From the NCBI RefSeq assembly GCF_029714365.1, contig NZ_CP121659.1, positions 3,371,001 to 3,435,000 of the forward strand: 64,000 bases of DNA. Reading direction: 5' to 3'. Source of the DNA: Sinorhizobium terangae (GTDB lineage Bacteria; Pseudomonadota; Alphaproteobacteria; Rhizobiales; Rhizobiaceae). The translations under genes and the position numbers were made by a program. Under the pieces are notes generated by a model. The model worked only from the letters and a program-made list of their open reading frames with translations, was not told the DNA's origin and searched no databases. Shown here in pieces: positions 8,124 to 16,096 of the stretch (within the stretch, counting starts at the first letter, position 1; every line of letters begins with the position of its first letter).

Positions 8124-8657
8124 TTATTCGGCTGCGTTCTCCGCTGCCTTTGCTTCTTCTGCTGCCTTTGCCTCAGCGGCTTCCGCTGCAGCCTTCTCGG
8201 CGGCCAGAGCCTGGGCGGCTGCAACCTTTTCAGCCTCGATGCGTGCCTTCTCGTCGGCAACGGCCTGACGCTCGGCTTCGTTCAGCTTGCGGGCGCGCGT
8301 GCCGGTGTTTTCCACGATACGGGCCGACTTGCCGCGACGATCGCGCAGATAGTAGAGCTTGGCGCGACGAACCTTACCGCGGCGAACCACTTCGACGCTC
8401 TCGACGAGCGGAGAGTAAACCGGGAATACGCGCTCGACGCCTTCGCCGTAGGAGATCTTGCGAACGGTGAAGCTTTCGTTGAGGCCGCCGCCGGAACGGG
8501 CGATGCAGACGCCTTCATAGGCCTGGACACGGGTACGGTTGCCTTCGACAACGCGGACGTTGACGCGGACGGTGTCGCCGGCGGAGAAATCGGGAAGGGT
8601 GCGCTTTGCGGCGATCTTGGCGGCCTGTTCGGCTTCCAGCTGTTGGATGATGTTCAT
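8124..8657 (-). CDS. rplS: 50S ribosomal protein L19
   Basis: A 177-residue L19. The conserved core (about 1-125) begins [11 protein letters not shown] and contains the family motifs [38 protein letters not shown] and the basic [15 protein letters not shown]. The C-terminus carries an Ala/Glu/Lys-rich tail of some 50 residues absent from E. coli L19 (115 residues) but usual in rhizobia. L19 sits at the 30S-50S interface. It is separated from trmD by a convergently placed TauE gene, so it has its own promoter in 8658-8982. Confidence 0.96.
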   Translation of the reverse strand: MNIIQQLEAEQAAKIAAKRTLPDFSAGDTVRVNVRVVEGNRTRVQAYEGVCIARSGGGLNESFTVRKISYGEGVERVFPVYSPLVESVEVVRRGKVRRAKLYYLRDRRGKSARIVENTGTRARKLNEAERQAVADEKARIEAEKVAAAQALAAEKAAAEAAEAKAAEEAKAAENAAE

Positions 8658-8982
8658 CGGTCTAACCTTTGCGTTCTTCTGAAACAGCCAGAGCGCTCTC
8701 GATCAGCCTGTTGGATTTCCCTTCAAGCCTTGCCGTATCCATGGCAGGAGCGGATTCGCCATTCTTTGTTGATGGTCGACGGGCAAAGAACCCGAACCGG
8801 GGCGGCACATACACCAAACAATCCGCCTTGTCATCCCCGAAAGCCGATTTTCCGGGCACTTGCCGCCTCAGAAACGGCATTTTATCAGAATTGCCTGAAA
8901 TTCCAGGCTTTGGAGACAGTTTCGGCTACGGGCTTGCGGTCGATATCGCCAGCGGCTATCCCGGTGTCCACGCGGTACGGGG
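8658..8982. other. Divergent promoter region of rplS and the TauE/SafE gene
   Basis: 325 bases with no credible gene. A 72-codon minus-strand frame (8662-8880) ends just before the rplS start, but it has no recognisable homology and its codon use is poor. Promoters for both flanking genes must be here. I could not assign -35/-10 boxes with confidence. Confidence 0.45.
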
Positions 8983-9735
8983 ATGGCCATGACGATTGTT
9001 CAAGCTTTTCTGCTTTTTGTTTCGGGATTCCTCTCCGGTGTCGTCAACGCCATCGCCGGCGGCGGCACCTTTCTGACCTTCGGCGCCATGACGCTTGGCG
9101 GCCTGCCGCCGATCGTTGCCAACGCCACCTCGTCGATCATCCAGTTTCCGGGTTACATCACCTCGGCGCTTGCCTATGCAAAGGAAATCCGCGCCGACCG
9201 GCGGAACGCGATCCTGCTCGGCGTCATTTCGGCAGTCGGCGGACTGGCCGGTGCGCTGCTTCTGCTCTCGCTCTCCAATCCGTCCTTCCGTGCGATGGTA
9301 CCATGGCTGCTGATCGCCGCGACCGCGATCTTCGCGGCCGGTCCGCTGCTGAAGCCCAAGGCACGCAGCGACGAACACCGAATCGGCCCGCTCGGGGTCG
9401 CCAGCCAGATGGCGACCTCCGTCTATGGCGGCTTCTTCGGCGCCGGCATGGGCATCATGATGCTGGCCGTTCTCGGCCTTGCGACCGGTGGCGGCTACCA
9501 TCGGCTGAATGCGCTGAAGAACTTCATCTCGATCGTGATCGCCGCAATCGCCATCGCGGTCTTTGCCGCAGGCGGCGTCGTTTCCTGGCTGCATGCCGCC
9601 ATCATGGTTCCGGGAGCGGCACTTGGCGGCTTTTCGGGCGTCTGGGCGGCGCGGCGCGTTCCGCAGGCGATCATTCGCGCACTCGTCGTCGCGGTCGGTC
9701 TGCTGCTTGCCGCCTATTATTTCTTCACCGGCTGA
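8983..9735 (+). CDS. TauE/SafE family membrane permease
   Basis: A 250-residue integral membrane protein with eight predicted hydrophobic segments. The family signature GFLSGVVNAIAGGGTFLTF lies near the N-terminus, and its repeat VYGGFFGAGMGIMMLAVLG marks the second half. TauE/SafE proteins are proposed exporters of sulfite, sulfonates or other small anions in the inner membrane. The substrate is unknown. An ATG at 8989 with GGGGA seven bases upstream is an equally good start. It is placed on the opposite strand between trmD and rplS, interrupting an otherwise classical ribosomal operon order. Confidence 0.87.
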   Translation: MAMTIVQAFLLFVSGFLSGVVNAIAGGGTFLTFGAMTLGGLPPIVANATSSIIQFPGYITSALAYAKEIRADRRNAILLGVISAVGGLAGALLLLSLSNPSFRAMVPWLLIAATAIFAAGPLLKPKARSDEHRIGPLGVASQMATSVYGGFFGAGMGIMMLAVLGLATGGGYHRLNALKNFISIVIAAIAIAVFAAGGVVSWLHAAIMVPGAALGGFSGVWAARRVPQAIIRALVVAVGLLLAAYYFFTG

Positions 9736-9765
9736 CCGGCCGCACGGCAAGTTTTGATCCGCGCG

Positions 9766-9812
9766 TGATTATTCCGAAAACCGGTTCCCACATTTCGGAT
9801 CACGCGCCAGCA
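9766..9812. repeat. Palindromic repeat overlapping the 3' end of trmD
   Basis: CGCGTGATTATTCCGAAAA and TTTCGGATCACGCG form an inverted pair around ACCGGTTCCCACA. The element includes the trmD stop codon and its last 13 or so codons. The same words (CGGAATAATCACGC, CCGAAA.GTGGGAACCGG) are common intergenic repeats in Rhizobiaceae; this is recalled, not searched. Confidence 0.6.
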
Positions 9813-10479
9813 GATCCGGCCGGCGCTCCGCCGTCAATTTTCGGGCCTCGGCCTCGCGCCATTTGGCGATGGCGCCATGGTTTCCGGAAGTCAGCACCGC
9901 CGGGATTTCCTGGCCTTCGAAGACCTGCGGCCGGGTGTAGTGCGGATGCTCCAGCAGGCCGCCCTCGAAACTTTCGTGCACGCCGGACAGTTCGTTGCCC
10001 ATCACGCCCGGCAGGATGCGCACGACGGCATCGAGCAGCACGAGTGCCGCCGGCTCGCCGCCGGAAAGAATATAGTCGCCGATCGACACTTCCTCGAGAT
10101 TGCGCGTATCGATGACCCGCTGGTCGACACCCTCGAAGCGGCCGCAGACGATGACGACGCCGGGGCCGGCAGCCATTTCCCGCACGCGCTCCTGCGTCAA
10201 GGGCCGGCCGCGCGGGCTCATCAGCAGCCGCGGACGTTCATCGTCGGCCGCGACTCTATCGATTGCGCGCGCCAGCACGTCGGGCTTCAGCACCATGCCG
10301 GCGCCGCCGCCGGCCGGCGTATCGTCGACGGTCCGGTGCTTGTCCTCGGCGAAATCGCGGATCTGCACGGCCTCGATCGACCACTCACCGCGTTCCAGCG
10401 CCTTGCCGGCAAGCGAGACGCCGAGGTGTCCGGGAAACATCTCCGGATAGAGCGTCAGGACCGTGGCACGAAAAGACAT
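9769..10479 (-). CDS. trmD: tRNA (guanine37-N1)-methyltransferase
   Basis: A 236-residue SPOUT methyltransferase. It begins [17 protein letters not shown], then [31 protein letters not shown], and the trefoil-knot SAM site [14 protein letters not shown] / [17 protein letters not shown]. It methylates G37 of tRNAs reading CNN codons and prevents frameshifting. An alternative GTG at 10494 would overlap the rimM stop as GTGA and add five residues; translational coupling to rimM is likely either way. The last 13 residues ([13 protein letters not shown]) are encoded by a palindromic repeat and are not conserved TrmD sequence. Confidence 0.95.
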   Translation of the reverse strand: MSFRATVLTLYPEMFPGHLGVSLAGKALERGEWSIEAVQIRDFAEDKHRTVDDTPAGGGAGMVLKPDVLARAIDRVAADDERPRLLMSPRGRPLTQERVREMAAGPGVVIVCGRFEGVDQRVIDTRNLEEVSIGDYILSGGEPAALVLLDAVVRILPGVMGNELSGVHESFEGGLLEHPHYTRPQVFEGQEIPAVLTSGNHGAIAKWREAEARKLTAERRPDLLARDPKCGNRFSE

Positions 10480-10490
10480 CGCCGAACCGC

Positions 10491-11054
10491 TCACTTGCTC
10501 TTTTTCGAGAACGGATTCCCGGTGCCTTCGTCCTTGTCGTCAACAAGGCCCGCCGCGATCGGGTCGACCAGTAGCTTTCCCGCCTCGAGATCGATTTCGA
10601 GCACCGACCATTCGGTGAAGGGGATCAGCACGGGCCGCCTGCCCGGTCCTTTCAGTTCCAGGAGATCGCCGGCACCGAAATCGAAGACGCCGGTCACCGA
10701 GCCATAGCTCTTGCCGGTGCCGTCCACCGCCTCCAGCCCCTCGAGATCGGCGTAGAAAAACTCGTCCTCGTCGAGATCATCGTCGGGAAGATTGTCGCGC
10801 TCGATGAAGAGCTCCAGCCCGTTCAAGGCTTCGGCCGCATTGCGGTCGTTGACACCGCGAAAGCGCACCACGACCACGTTCTTCGCCTCGCGGATTTCGA
10901 GCACCTCGAAGACGCGCCCGTCGGCGCTGTGCAAGTTGCCGTAGTCGCCGAGCGCCGTCGGATCATCCGTAAAGGATTTCACCCGCACCTCGCCGCGCAG
11001 GCCCTGGGCCGCGCCGATGGTCGCCATCAGGACTGGGTTTTCAAGCTTGCTCAT
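10491..11054 (-). CDS. rimM: 16S rRNA processing protein RimM
   Basis: A 187-residue protein beginning [21 protein letters not shown]. The RimM N-domain has the [15 protein letters not shown] motif, and the PRC-barrel C-domain has [15 protein letters not shown] and [18 protein letters not shown]. It assists maturation of the 30S head and binds S19. The start at 11054 matches family alignment; the open frame upstream to 11228 overlaps rpsP and is not used. It is third in the rpsP-rimM-trmD order typical of bacteria, separated from rpsP by a hairpin with a T-rich tail. Confidence 0.94.
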   Translation of the reverse strand: MSKLENPVLMATIGAAQGLRGEVRVKSFTDDPTALGDYGNLHSADGRVFEVLEIREAKNVVVVRFRGVNDRNAAEALNGLELFIERDNLPDDDLDEDEFFYADLEGLEAVDGTGKSYGSVTGVFDFGAGDLLELKGPGRRPVLIPFTEWSVLEIDLEAGKLLVDPIAAGLVDDKDEGTGNPFSKKSK

Positions 11055-11096
11055 GGTCTCGATCCATTTCCGGCGCGATCCGAATTCCGTGTGCAC

Positions 11097-11131
11097 ATAA
11101 AACAAAACGGGCGGCATGGAAATGCCACCCG
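11097..11131 (-). terminator. Hairpin with T tract between rpsP and rimM (attenuator or terminator)
   Basis: On the minus strand, CGGGTGGCAT-TTCC-ATGCCGCCCG (one G-U pair) is followed by TTTTGTTTTATG. It lies after the rpsP stop and about 43 bases before the rimM start, so it may reduce read-through from the ribosomal protein gene to rimM-trmD. Confidence 0.7.
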
Positions 11132-11160
11132 TATGCCACACCGTTTTGACGGCGATATTA

Positions 11161-11535
11161 TTATTCGGCGGCTGCTTCGGCAGCGGCGGCCGCAGCTTCT
11201 TCAGCGCGCTGCTTGGCTTCGGCGGCACGTTCCTGTGCCTTCTTGCCGGGCTGTGCCTTGTTCGGGTTGTTGCGGGCCGGGCGCTTGGCGAGACCAGCCT
11301 GATCGAGGAAACGCAGGACGCGGTCCGTCGGCTGTGCGCCCTGGGCGATCCAGTGGCTCACGCGCTCCGCGTTGAGCTCGACGCGCTTTTCGTCGTCCTT
11401 GGCGAGCATCGGGTTCCAGGAGCCGAGCTTTTCGAGGAAGCGGCCGTCACGCGGGCTGCGCGCATCGGCAACGACGATCTGGTAATACGGGCGCTTCTTG
11501 GAGCCGCCACGGGCGAGACGAATTTTCAGTGCCAT
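11161..11535 (-). CDS. rpsP: 30S ribosomal protein S16
   Basis: A 124-residue S16. The core begins [20 protein letters not shown] and continues [21 protein letters not shown] and [19 protein letters not shown]. Residues 83-124 form an Ala/Glu/Lys-rich extension ending in repeated Ala-Ala-Glu; E. coli S16 stops at 82 residues, and the longer form is common in rhizobia. S16 is a primary 30S body protein. The ATG at 11535 matches the family start; longer upstream frames overlap the chorismate mutase gene. It lies 37 bases downstream of that gene. Confidence 0.96.
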   Translation of the reverse strand: MALKIRLARGGSKKRPYYQIVVADARSPRDGRFLEKLGSWNPMLAKDDEKRVELNAERVSHWIAQGAQPTDRVLRFLDQAGLAKRPARNNPNKAQPGKKAQERAAEAKQRAEEAAAAAAEAAAE

Positions 11536-11572
11536 TTCAGTTACTCCTTGCAGGCTTTCTTGACCGCTTCGT

Positions 11573-11908
11573 TCAAGCGGAATGGGTGGCGCCGGCGTTG
11601 CCCGCGGGCTGCGAGCGATCGGCGGCGATGGCTTCATGATGCCGGATGACTTCCTTGATGATGAAGTTCAGGAACTTCTCGGCGAAATCCGGGTCCAGAT
11701 TGGCATCCTTCGCCAGACGGCGAAGGCGTTCGATCTGGTATTCCTCGCGCGCCGGATCGGCCGGCGGCAATTGATGCTTGGCCTTAAGAACGCCGACCGC
11801 CTTGGTGCAGCGGAAACGTTCGGCCAGCATGTGGACGAGCGCGGCATCGATATTGTCGATCGACTGCCGGTAGCCCGCCAATTCCTCTCTGATCTCGGGA
11901 TCAACCAT
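11573..11908 (-). CDS. Chorismate mutase, AroQ type
   Basis: A 111-residue all-helical AroQ domain. [25 protein letters not shown] helix 1 carries the catalytic Arg and the ID.ID pattern, [19 protein letters not shown] supplies the second Arg and Lys, and [22 protein letters not shown] completes the site. It converts chorismate to prephenate, the first step toward phenylalanine and tyrosine. It is free-standing, with no prephenate dehydratase or DAHP synthase domain. It lies 12 bases after the ffh stop and just before rpsP, so it belongs to a translation/secretion operon, a placement typical of rhizobia. Confidence 0.9.
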   Translation of the reverse strand: MVDPEIREELAGYRQSIDNIDAALVHMLAERFRCTKAVGVLKAKHQLPPADPAREEYQIERLRRLAKDANLDPDFAEKFLNFIIKEVIRHHEAIAADRSQPAGNAGATHSA

Positions 11909-11920
11909 TCTCTGCGATCC

Positions 11921-13489
11921 TCACTTCTTCTTCGGCAGGCCGGGTAGACCCGGGAAACCGCCACCAAGACCCGGAAGCTTGGTGCCGCCCAAGCCTGGCA
12001 ATCCACCGCCGCCAAGACCGGACAGGCCGCCGCCGGGCTTTCCGAGACCGGCGGCCTCGGCCTGCTTCTGCAGCGCCTCGAGCTGTTTCGGGTCCATCTT
12101 CGACAGATCCGGCATGCCGCCGCCCAATCCACCAAGACCCATCTTGTTGGCAAGGCCGCCCATCACTTGCTTCATCATGCCGCCTTTGCCCTTGCCGCCC
12201 ATCATCTTCATCATGTCCGCCATCTGGCGGTGCATCTTCAGAAGCTTGTTGATGTCGGCAGCATCGGTGCCGGAGCCGCTAGCGATGCGCTTCTTGCGCG
12301 AATGCTTGAGGATGTCCGGATTGGCGCGCTCGGCCTTGGTCATCGAGGAGATAATGGCGAGCTGGCGCTTGAAGAGTGAATCGTCGAGACCGGCAGCGGC
12401 CATCTTGTCCTTGATGCCGGCCATGCCCGGCATCAGCCCCATGATGCCGCCCATGCCGCCCATCTTCTGCATCTGCCTGAGCTGGTCGGCGAGATCGTTC
12501 AGGTCGAACTTGCCTTTGGCCATCTTGGCGGCCATGGCCGCCGCCTTCTCGGCATCGATGTTTTCCGCCGCCTTTTCGACCAGCGAAACGATGTCGCCCA
12601 TGCCAAGGATGCGGTCGGCAACGCGGCGCGGATGGAACTCCTCGAGCTCGCCCATCTTCTCGCCAACGCCGATCAGCTTGATCGGCTTGCCAGTGACGGC
12701 GCGCATCGACAGGGCAGCACCGCCGCGGCCGTCGCCGTCCATGCGGGTCAGCACCAGACCGGTGATGCCCACGCGGTCGTCGAAATTGCGTGCGAGATTG
12801 ACCGCGTCCTGACCAGTCAGGGCATCGGCCACGAGCAGGATCTCATGCGGATTGGACTTCCGCTTGATTTCCGCCATCTCGATCATCAGCGGCTCGTCGA
12901 TATGGGTGCGGCCGGCGGTATCGAGGATGACGACATCATGGCCGCCGAGCTTGGCTGCCTGGACGGCGCGCGCGGCGATGTCGGTCGGCGACTGGCCGGC
13001 GATGATCGGCAGCGTATCGACGCCGGTCTGGACGCCGAGCTGACGCAACTGCTCCTGCGCGGCCGGACGGCGCGTGTCGAGCGAGGCCATCAGGACCTTC
13101 TTCTTGTCCCGCGCGGTCAGCCGCTTGGCGATCTTGCCGGTGGTCGTCGTCTTGCCCGAGCCCTGAAGGCCGACCATCATGATGACAACCGGGGCCGGCG
13201 CGTTGAGATCGATCGGCACGCCCTCCGAGCCGAGCATCGCGACGAGCTCGTCGTGGACGATCTTGACGACCATCTGGCCGGGCTTGATCGATTTCAGGAT
13301 TTCGGCGCCGACCGCCTTCTCGCGAACCTTTTCCGTGAAGGACCGCACCACATCGAGCGCGACGTCGGCTTCGAGCAGCGCACGGCGAACCTCCCGAAGC
13401 GCCGCGGAAACATCAGCTTCCGACAGTGCGCCGCGGCCGGTCAGTCCATTCAATATGGAACCAAGGCGGTCCTGCAGGCTCTCGAACAT
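11921..13489 (-). CDS. ffh: Signal recognition particle protein Ffh
   Basis: A 522-residue SRP54 GTPase. The N domain covers about 1-90, and the G domain has the P-loop GLQGSGKTTTTGKIA, DTAGRTHID, and TRMDGDGRGGAALS with the GQ motif LTGQD. The methionine-rich M domain (about 300-440) has GGMGGIMGLMPGM and MHRQMADMMKMMGG, which bind the signal sequence and 4.5S RNA. The C-terminal 60 residues are a Gly/Leu/Pro-rich tail longer than in E. coli Ffh (453 residues). It targets nascent membrane proteins to FtsY, whose gene lies 5 kb away. It is the first gene of the operon running to trmD. Confidence 0.97.
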   Translation of the reverse strand: MFESLQDRLGSILNGLTGRGALSEADVSAALREVRRALLEADVALDVVRSFTEKVREKAVGAEILKSIKPGQMVVKIVHDELVAMLGSEGVPIDLNAPAPVVIMMVGLQGSGKTTTTGKIAKRLTARDKKKVLMASLDTRRPAAQEQLRQLGVQTGVDTLPIIAGQSPTDIAARAVQAAKLGGHDVVILDTAGRTHIDEPLMIEMAEIKRKSNPHEILLVADALTGQDAVNLARNFDDRVGITGLVLTRMDGDGRGGAALSMRAVTGKPIKLIGVGEKMGELEEFHPRRVADRILGMGDIVSLVEKAAENIDAEKAAAMAAKMAKGKFDLNDLADQLRQMQKMGGMGGIMGLMPGMAGIKDKMAAAGLDDSLFKRQLAIISSMTKAERANPDILKHSRKKRIASGSGTDAADINKLLKMHRQMADMMKMMGGKGKGGMMKQVMGGLANKMGLGGLGGGMPDLSKMDPKQLEALQKQAEAAGLGKPGGGLSGLGGGGLPGLGGTKLPGLGGGFPGLPGLPKKK

Positions 13490-13747
13490 ACTCTCATCCT
13501 TCTGGTTTCCGGTTTACCAATTGCTCAGCCGGAAACGTGGGTTCCCTCGCGCGGAAAACAAGGCGCAAAGCCAAAAACCACCCGAGGGCGCAACGCGCTG
13601 TCGGATGTTGACCTCCGGGCTCTCTTTATACCTTTGCGGGGCCCGGTCGGCGGCTTCGAAGTCATCACTTGCGAAGGAATTAGCCGCGATAAACAGGAAA
13701 GCGGGTGAAAAGTCAAGGATTGGCGGCAAATGAGCTTGGAAGCCACT

Positions 13748-14395
13748 TCAGGTGAGCACGGCGCCCCGCCCTTCAAGCGCCTCGGCATGCTTGCGCCATC
13801 CGGCTTTGTCGCGGCTCAATACGGCGTTTTCGAGGATTTCGACCCGATAGCCGCGGTTGAGCGCACCGTTGGCGGTGTTCTGGACGCAATGGCAACCGTC
13901 GAGCCCCGTCAGCAGCAAGGTACCGATCCTGTTTGCAGCCAGATAGCCTTCGAGCTCCGGTGAGGAGAAGCCATCGCTCAGCGATTTCACGATATCGAAA
14001 TCCGGCGACAGCGGCAACGCGAGACCGAGCCCTTTCGATCCCGGGATTCCCCGCCCCTCGCCAAAAAACCAGATCATCAGCCTGATGAGCGGCGCGCGAT
14101 AGACATGGCGGATGGCAATCACCGGTATCTCGGCTTGGCTCGCCTTGACGGCAGCCGTGCTGATCATGGCAAGTCGCTTCTTCAGATAGGCCTCGTCCCA
14201 TCCGTATTTTCCGCCGATCGAGGTGAAGTCCTTCTGTATGTCGATGACGAGCAGCGCCAGGTTCGGCCGCATGGAAATGTCGATGCGCTCGCCGGTGGTC
14301 GGCGTATTCGCCCTCCGCAATTCATACTTCAGGCGGATGACGAAGAGGGCGCCGACAACGACGACTGCCGCCACCGCCGCGAGAACCGTAGTCAT
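13748..14395 (-). CDS. Isochorismatase-like cysteine hydrolase with N-terminal membrane anchor
   Basis: A 215-residue protein. Residues 3-22 form one hydrophobic helix followed by RLKYELRR, a likely membrane anchor with the enzyme on the cytoplasmic side. The isochorismatase domain follows: ALLVIDIQKDF (Asp52), the KSLSDGF region (Lys137), and GLDGCHCVQNTA, with the nucleophilic cysteine probably Cys170. Relatives hydrolyse isochorismate, nicotinamide, ureidoacrylate or N-carbamoyl compounds; the substrate here is unknown. An anchored form is unusual. Its start overlaps the end of the MarR gene by four bases (ATGA), so the two are one transcription unit. Confidence 0.8.
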   Translation of the reverse strand: MTTVLAAVAAVVVVGALFVIRLKYELRRANTPTTGERIDISMRPNLALLVIDIQKDFTSIGGKYGWDEAYLKKRLAMISTAAVKASQAEIPVIAIRHVYRAPLIRLMIWFFGEGRGIPGSKGLGLALPLSPDFDIVKSLSDGFSSPELEGYLAANRIGTLLLTGLDGCHCVQNTANGALNRGYRVEILENAVLSRDKAGWRKHAEALEGRGAVLT

Positions 14396-14865
14396 CCGCT
14401 TTCCTCCGCGCCCAACTGATGTGCCAGTTCCTCGAAAGCCGAGTCGATTCGCGCCATCACCCGGAGAGCCACCACCACCTCGGTCTGGTTGATATCGCCG
14501 AGAGCCGCATGCAGCAGTTCCAGTTCGCGCTGGTGAACGGCGTTGAACAACTCACGGCCGGCGGCGCTCGGGACACAGAAATAGGCCTTGCGATGCTCCG
14601 GATTGGGTTTTTTCTCGATCAGGGCCTTTGCAAACAGCCCCGCCGTGATGCGCTGGACAAATTGCCGCTTCATCGACAGGCGCCTTGCCGCCTCCGGCAC
14701 CGTCAGCGGCTCGTTGCAAAGCACTTCGAGGATAGCCCGCTCGGCAACCGTGATCCCCGCCCCGTCGAGCATCTTCTCCACCGTCCTGTTGACGTTGAGC
14801 TGGATGGGGCGGACAAGTTTGATGGCCTTGTAGAGGCGTTCCTGTTTGTCGAATCGGACGAGCAT
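14392..14865 (-). CDS. MarR-family transcriptional regulator
   Basis: A 157-residue winged-helix protein. RTVEKMLDGAGITVAERAILEVL leads into the HTH, with recognition helix RRLSMKRQFVQRITAGLFAKALIEKKPN and wing HRKAYFCVPSAAGRELF. MarR proteins bind palindromic promoters as dimers and are usually released by small phenolic or lipid ligands. It lies upstream of and overlaps the isochorismatase-like gene and is divergent, across 121 bases, from the metallo-hydrolase gene, so it probably controls both. The effector is unknown. Confidence 0.85.
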   Translation of the reverse strand: MLVRFDKQERLYKAIKLVRPIQLNVNRTVEKMLDGAGITVAERAILEVLCNEPLTVPEAARRLSMKRQFVQRITAGLFAKALIEKKPNPEHRKAYFCVPSAAGRELFNAVHQRELELLHAALGDINQTEVVVALRVMARIDSAFEELAHQLGAEESG

Positions 14866-14986
14866 CGGCCGATGATAGCAATCGAGTTGTCATCTTCAAG
14901 AATTTGTTAAAGACTATTGCCTGAACCCTGTGATGGGACCTCCGGTGCGCCTATCTTGTTTCATCGCAACGGCACCGAGGACGGCA

Positions 14987-16003
14987 ATGAGGAAAGGTGT
15001 CAATCCCTATTACGCCGGCCCCGTTTCGGATCATTTCGACGGCGTTCGCTTCTTCAATCCCGGCGGCACCGCACCGCGCGGCTTCGGCGCTCTCCTGCGT
15101 TGGCAGCTTGGCGGCGGCCGGGTGCGGTGGCCTCAGCACCATGCCAGTCCGTTCCTTCAGGCGAAACCCGATCTCAACGTCGACGGTGACGGTCTCCGGG
15201 TGACTATGGTCGGACACGCGACGCTCCTGATCCAGGTCGGCGGCCTGAACATCCTGACGGATCCGGTCTGGTCGCACCGCGCGAGCCCCTTTACCTTCGC
15301 CGGTCCGCACAGGCGCAATGCACCCGGCATTCTCATGGACGACCTGCCGCCGATCGACGTCGTCCTTGTCACGCACAATCACTATGACCACCTCGATCTC
15401 GCCACGCTCATGGCATTGAACGAGGAGCACGCACCGCGCGTCGTGACACCGCTCGGCAACGACACCATCATCCGGCGTTCGGTCCCGAGCGCCGAAATAT
15501 CCGTTGTCGATTGGGGTGACCGGGTCGAGGTGGAAGATGGGATCACCATCCATGCCGAGCCCTGCCACCACTGGGCGGCCCGTCGTTCCGGCGACCGGCG
15601 CATGGCGCTATGGGCCGCCTTCGTCATCGAGGCGCCGGCGGGCAAGATCTATCATGTAGGCGACACCGGCTTTCACGACGGCATCAATTACCGCGCCGCC
15701 CGCGCCAAACACGGCCCGTTCCGCCTCGCCAACCTGCCGTTCGGCTCCTACGAGCCGCGCTGGTTCATGGCGTCCCAGCACCAGAATCCGGAAGAAGCGG
15801 TCATGGGCATGATCGCCTGCGGCGCCGAACACGTCGCCGGGCACCATTGGGGCACGTTCCGATTGACCAATGAAGGGATCGAAGAGCCGCTGCGAGCCCT
15901 GGAGGCGGCACTCGACAGCGCCGGCATCGAGCGGGCGCGTTTCAGGGCGATGCGTCCCGGCGAGATCTTCGACGTTCCCGCGACCGCATCGAAGGCCGAA
16001 TGA
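14987..16003 (+). CDS. Metallo-beta-lactamase-fold hydrolase (UlaG / NAPE-PLD-like)
   Basis: A 338-residue MBL-fold enzyme. The metal site is visible as THNHYDHLDL (HxHxDH), PCHHWAARR, YHVGDTGFHDG (bridging Asp) and a C-terminal GHHWGTF histidine. The NPGG.APRGFGALLRW-like N-terminus and the overall order match the family that includes NAPE-phospholipase D and RomA-like proteins. It likely acts on a phosphoester or lactone; the substrate is unknown. The ATG at 14987 is used because GAGG lies eight bases upstream and homology begins at NPYYAG; a longer frame starts at 14930. It is divergent from the MarR gene. Confidence 0.82.
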   Translation: MRKGVNPYYAGPVSDHFDGVRFFNPGGTAPRGFGALLRWQLGGGRVRWPQHHASPFLQAKPDLNVDGDGLRVTMVGHATLLIQVGGLNILTDPVWSHRASPFTFAGPHRRNAPGILMDDLPPIDVVLVTHNHYDHLDLATLMALNEEHAPRVVTPLGNDTIIRRSVPSAEISVVDWGDRVEVEDGITIHAEPCHHWAARRSGDRRMALWAAFVIEAPAGKIYHVGDTGFHDGINYRAARAKHGPFRLANLPFGSYEPRWFMASQHQNPEEAVMGMIACGAEHVAGHHWGTFRLTNEGIEEPLRALEAALDSAGIERARFRAMRPGEIFDVPATASKAE

Positions 16004-16096
16004 AGCCGGCACTGGTAATTTCCGGGCTTTTCCGCCATATACAGCGCAAATGAAGGACGCCTCCCCGAAGTGGAGGCGAGTTTGGATAATCGCGAC

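Noticed and set aside
8662..8880. 72-codon minus-strand frame ending just before rplS, possible leader peptide
   Set aside because: No homology and no ribosome binding site; its end near rplS is likely coincidental.
8643..10115. 490-codon plus-strand frame over the TauE/SafE and trmD region
   Set aside because: It runs in a shifted frame through the TauE gene and antisense to trmD; it has no conserved features.
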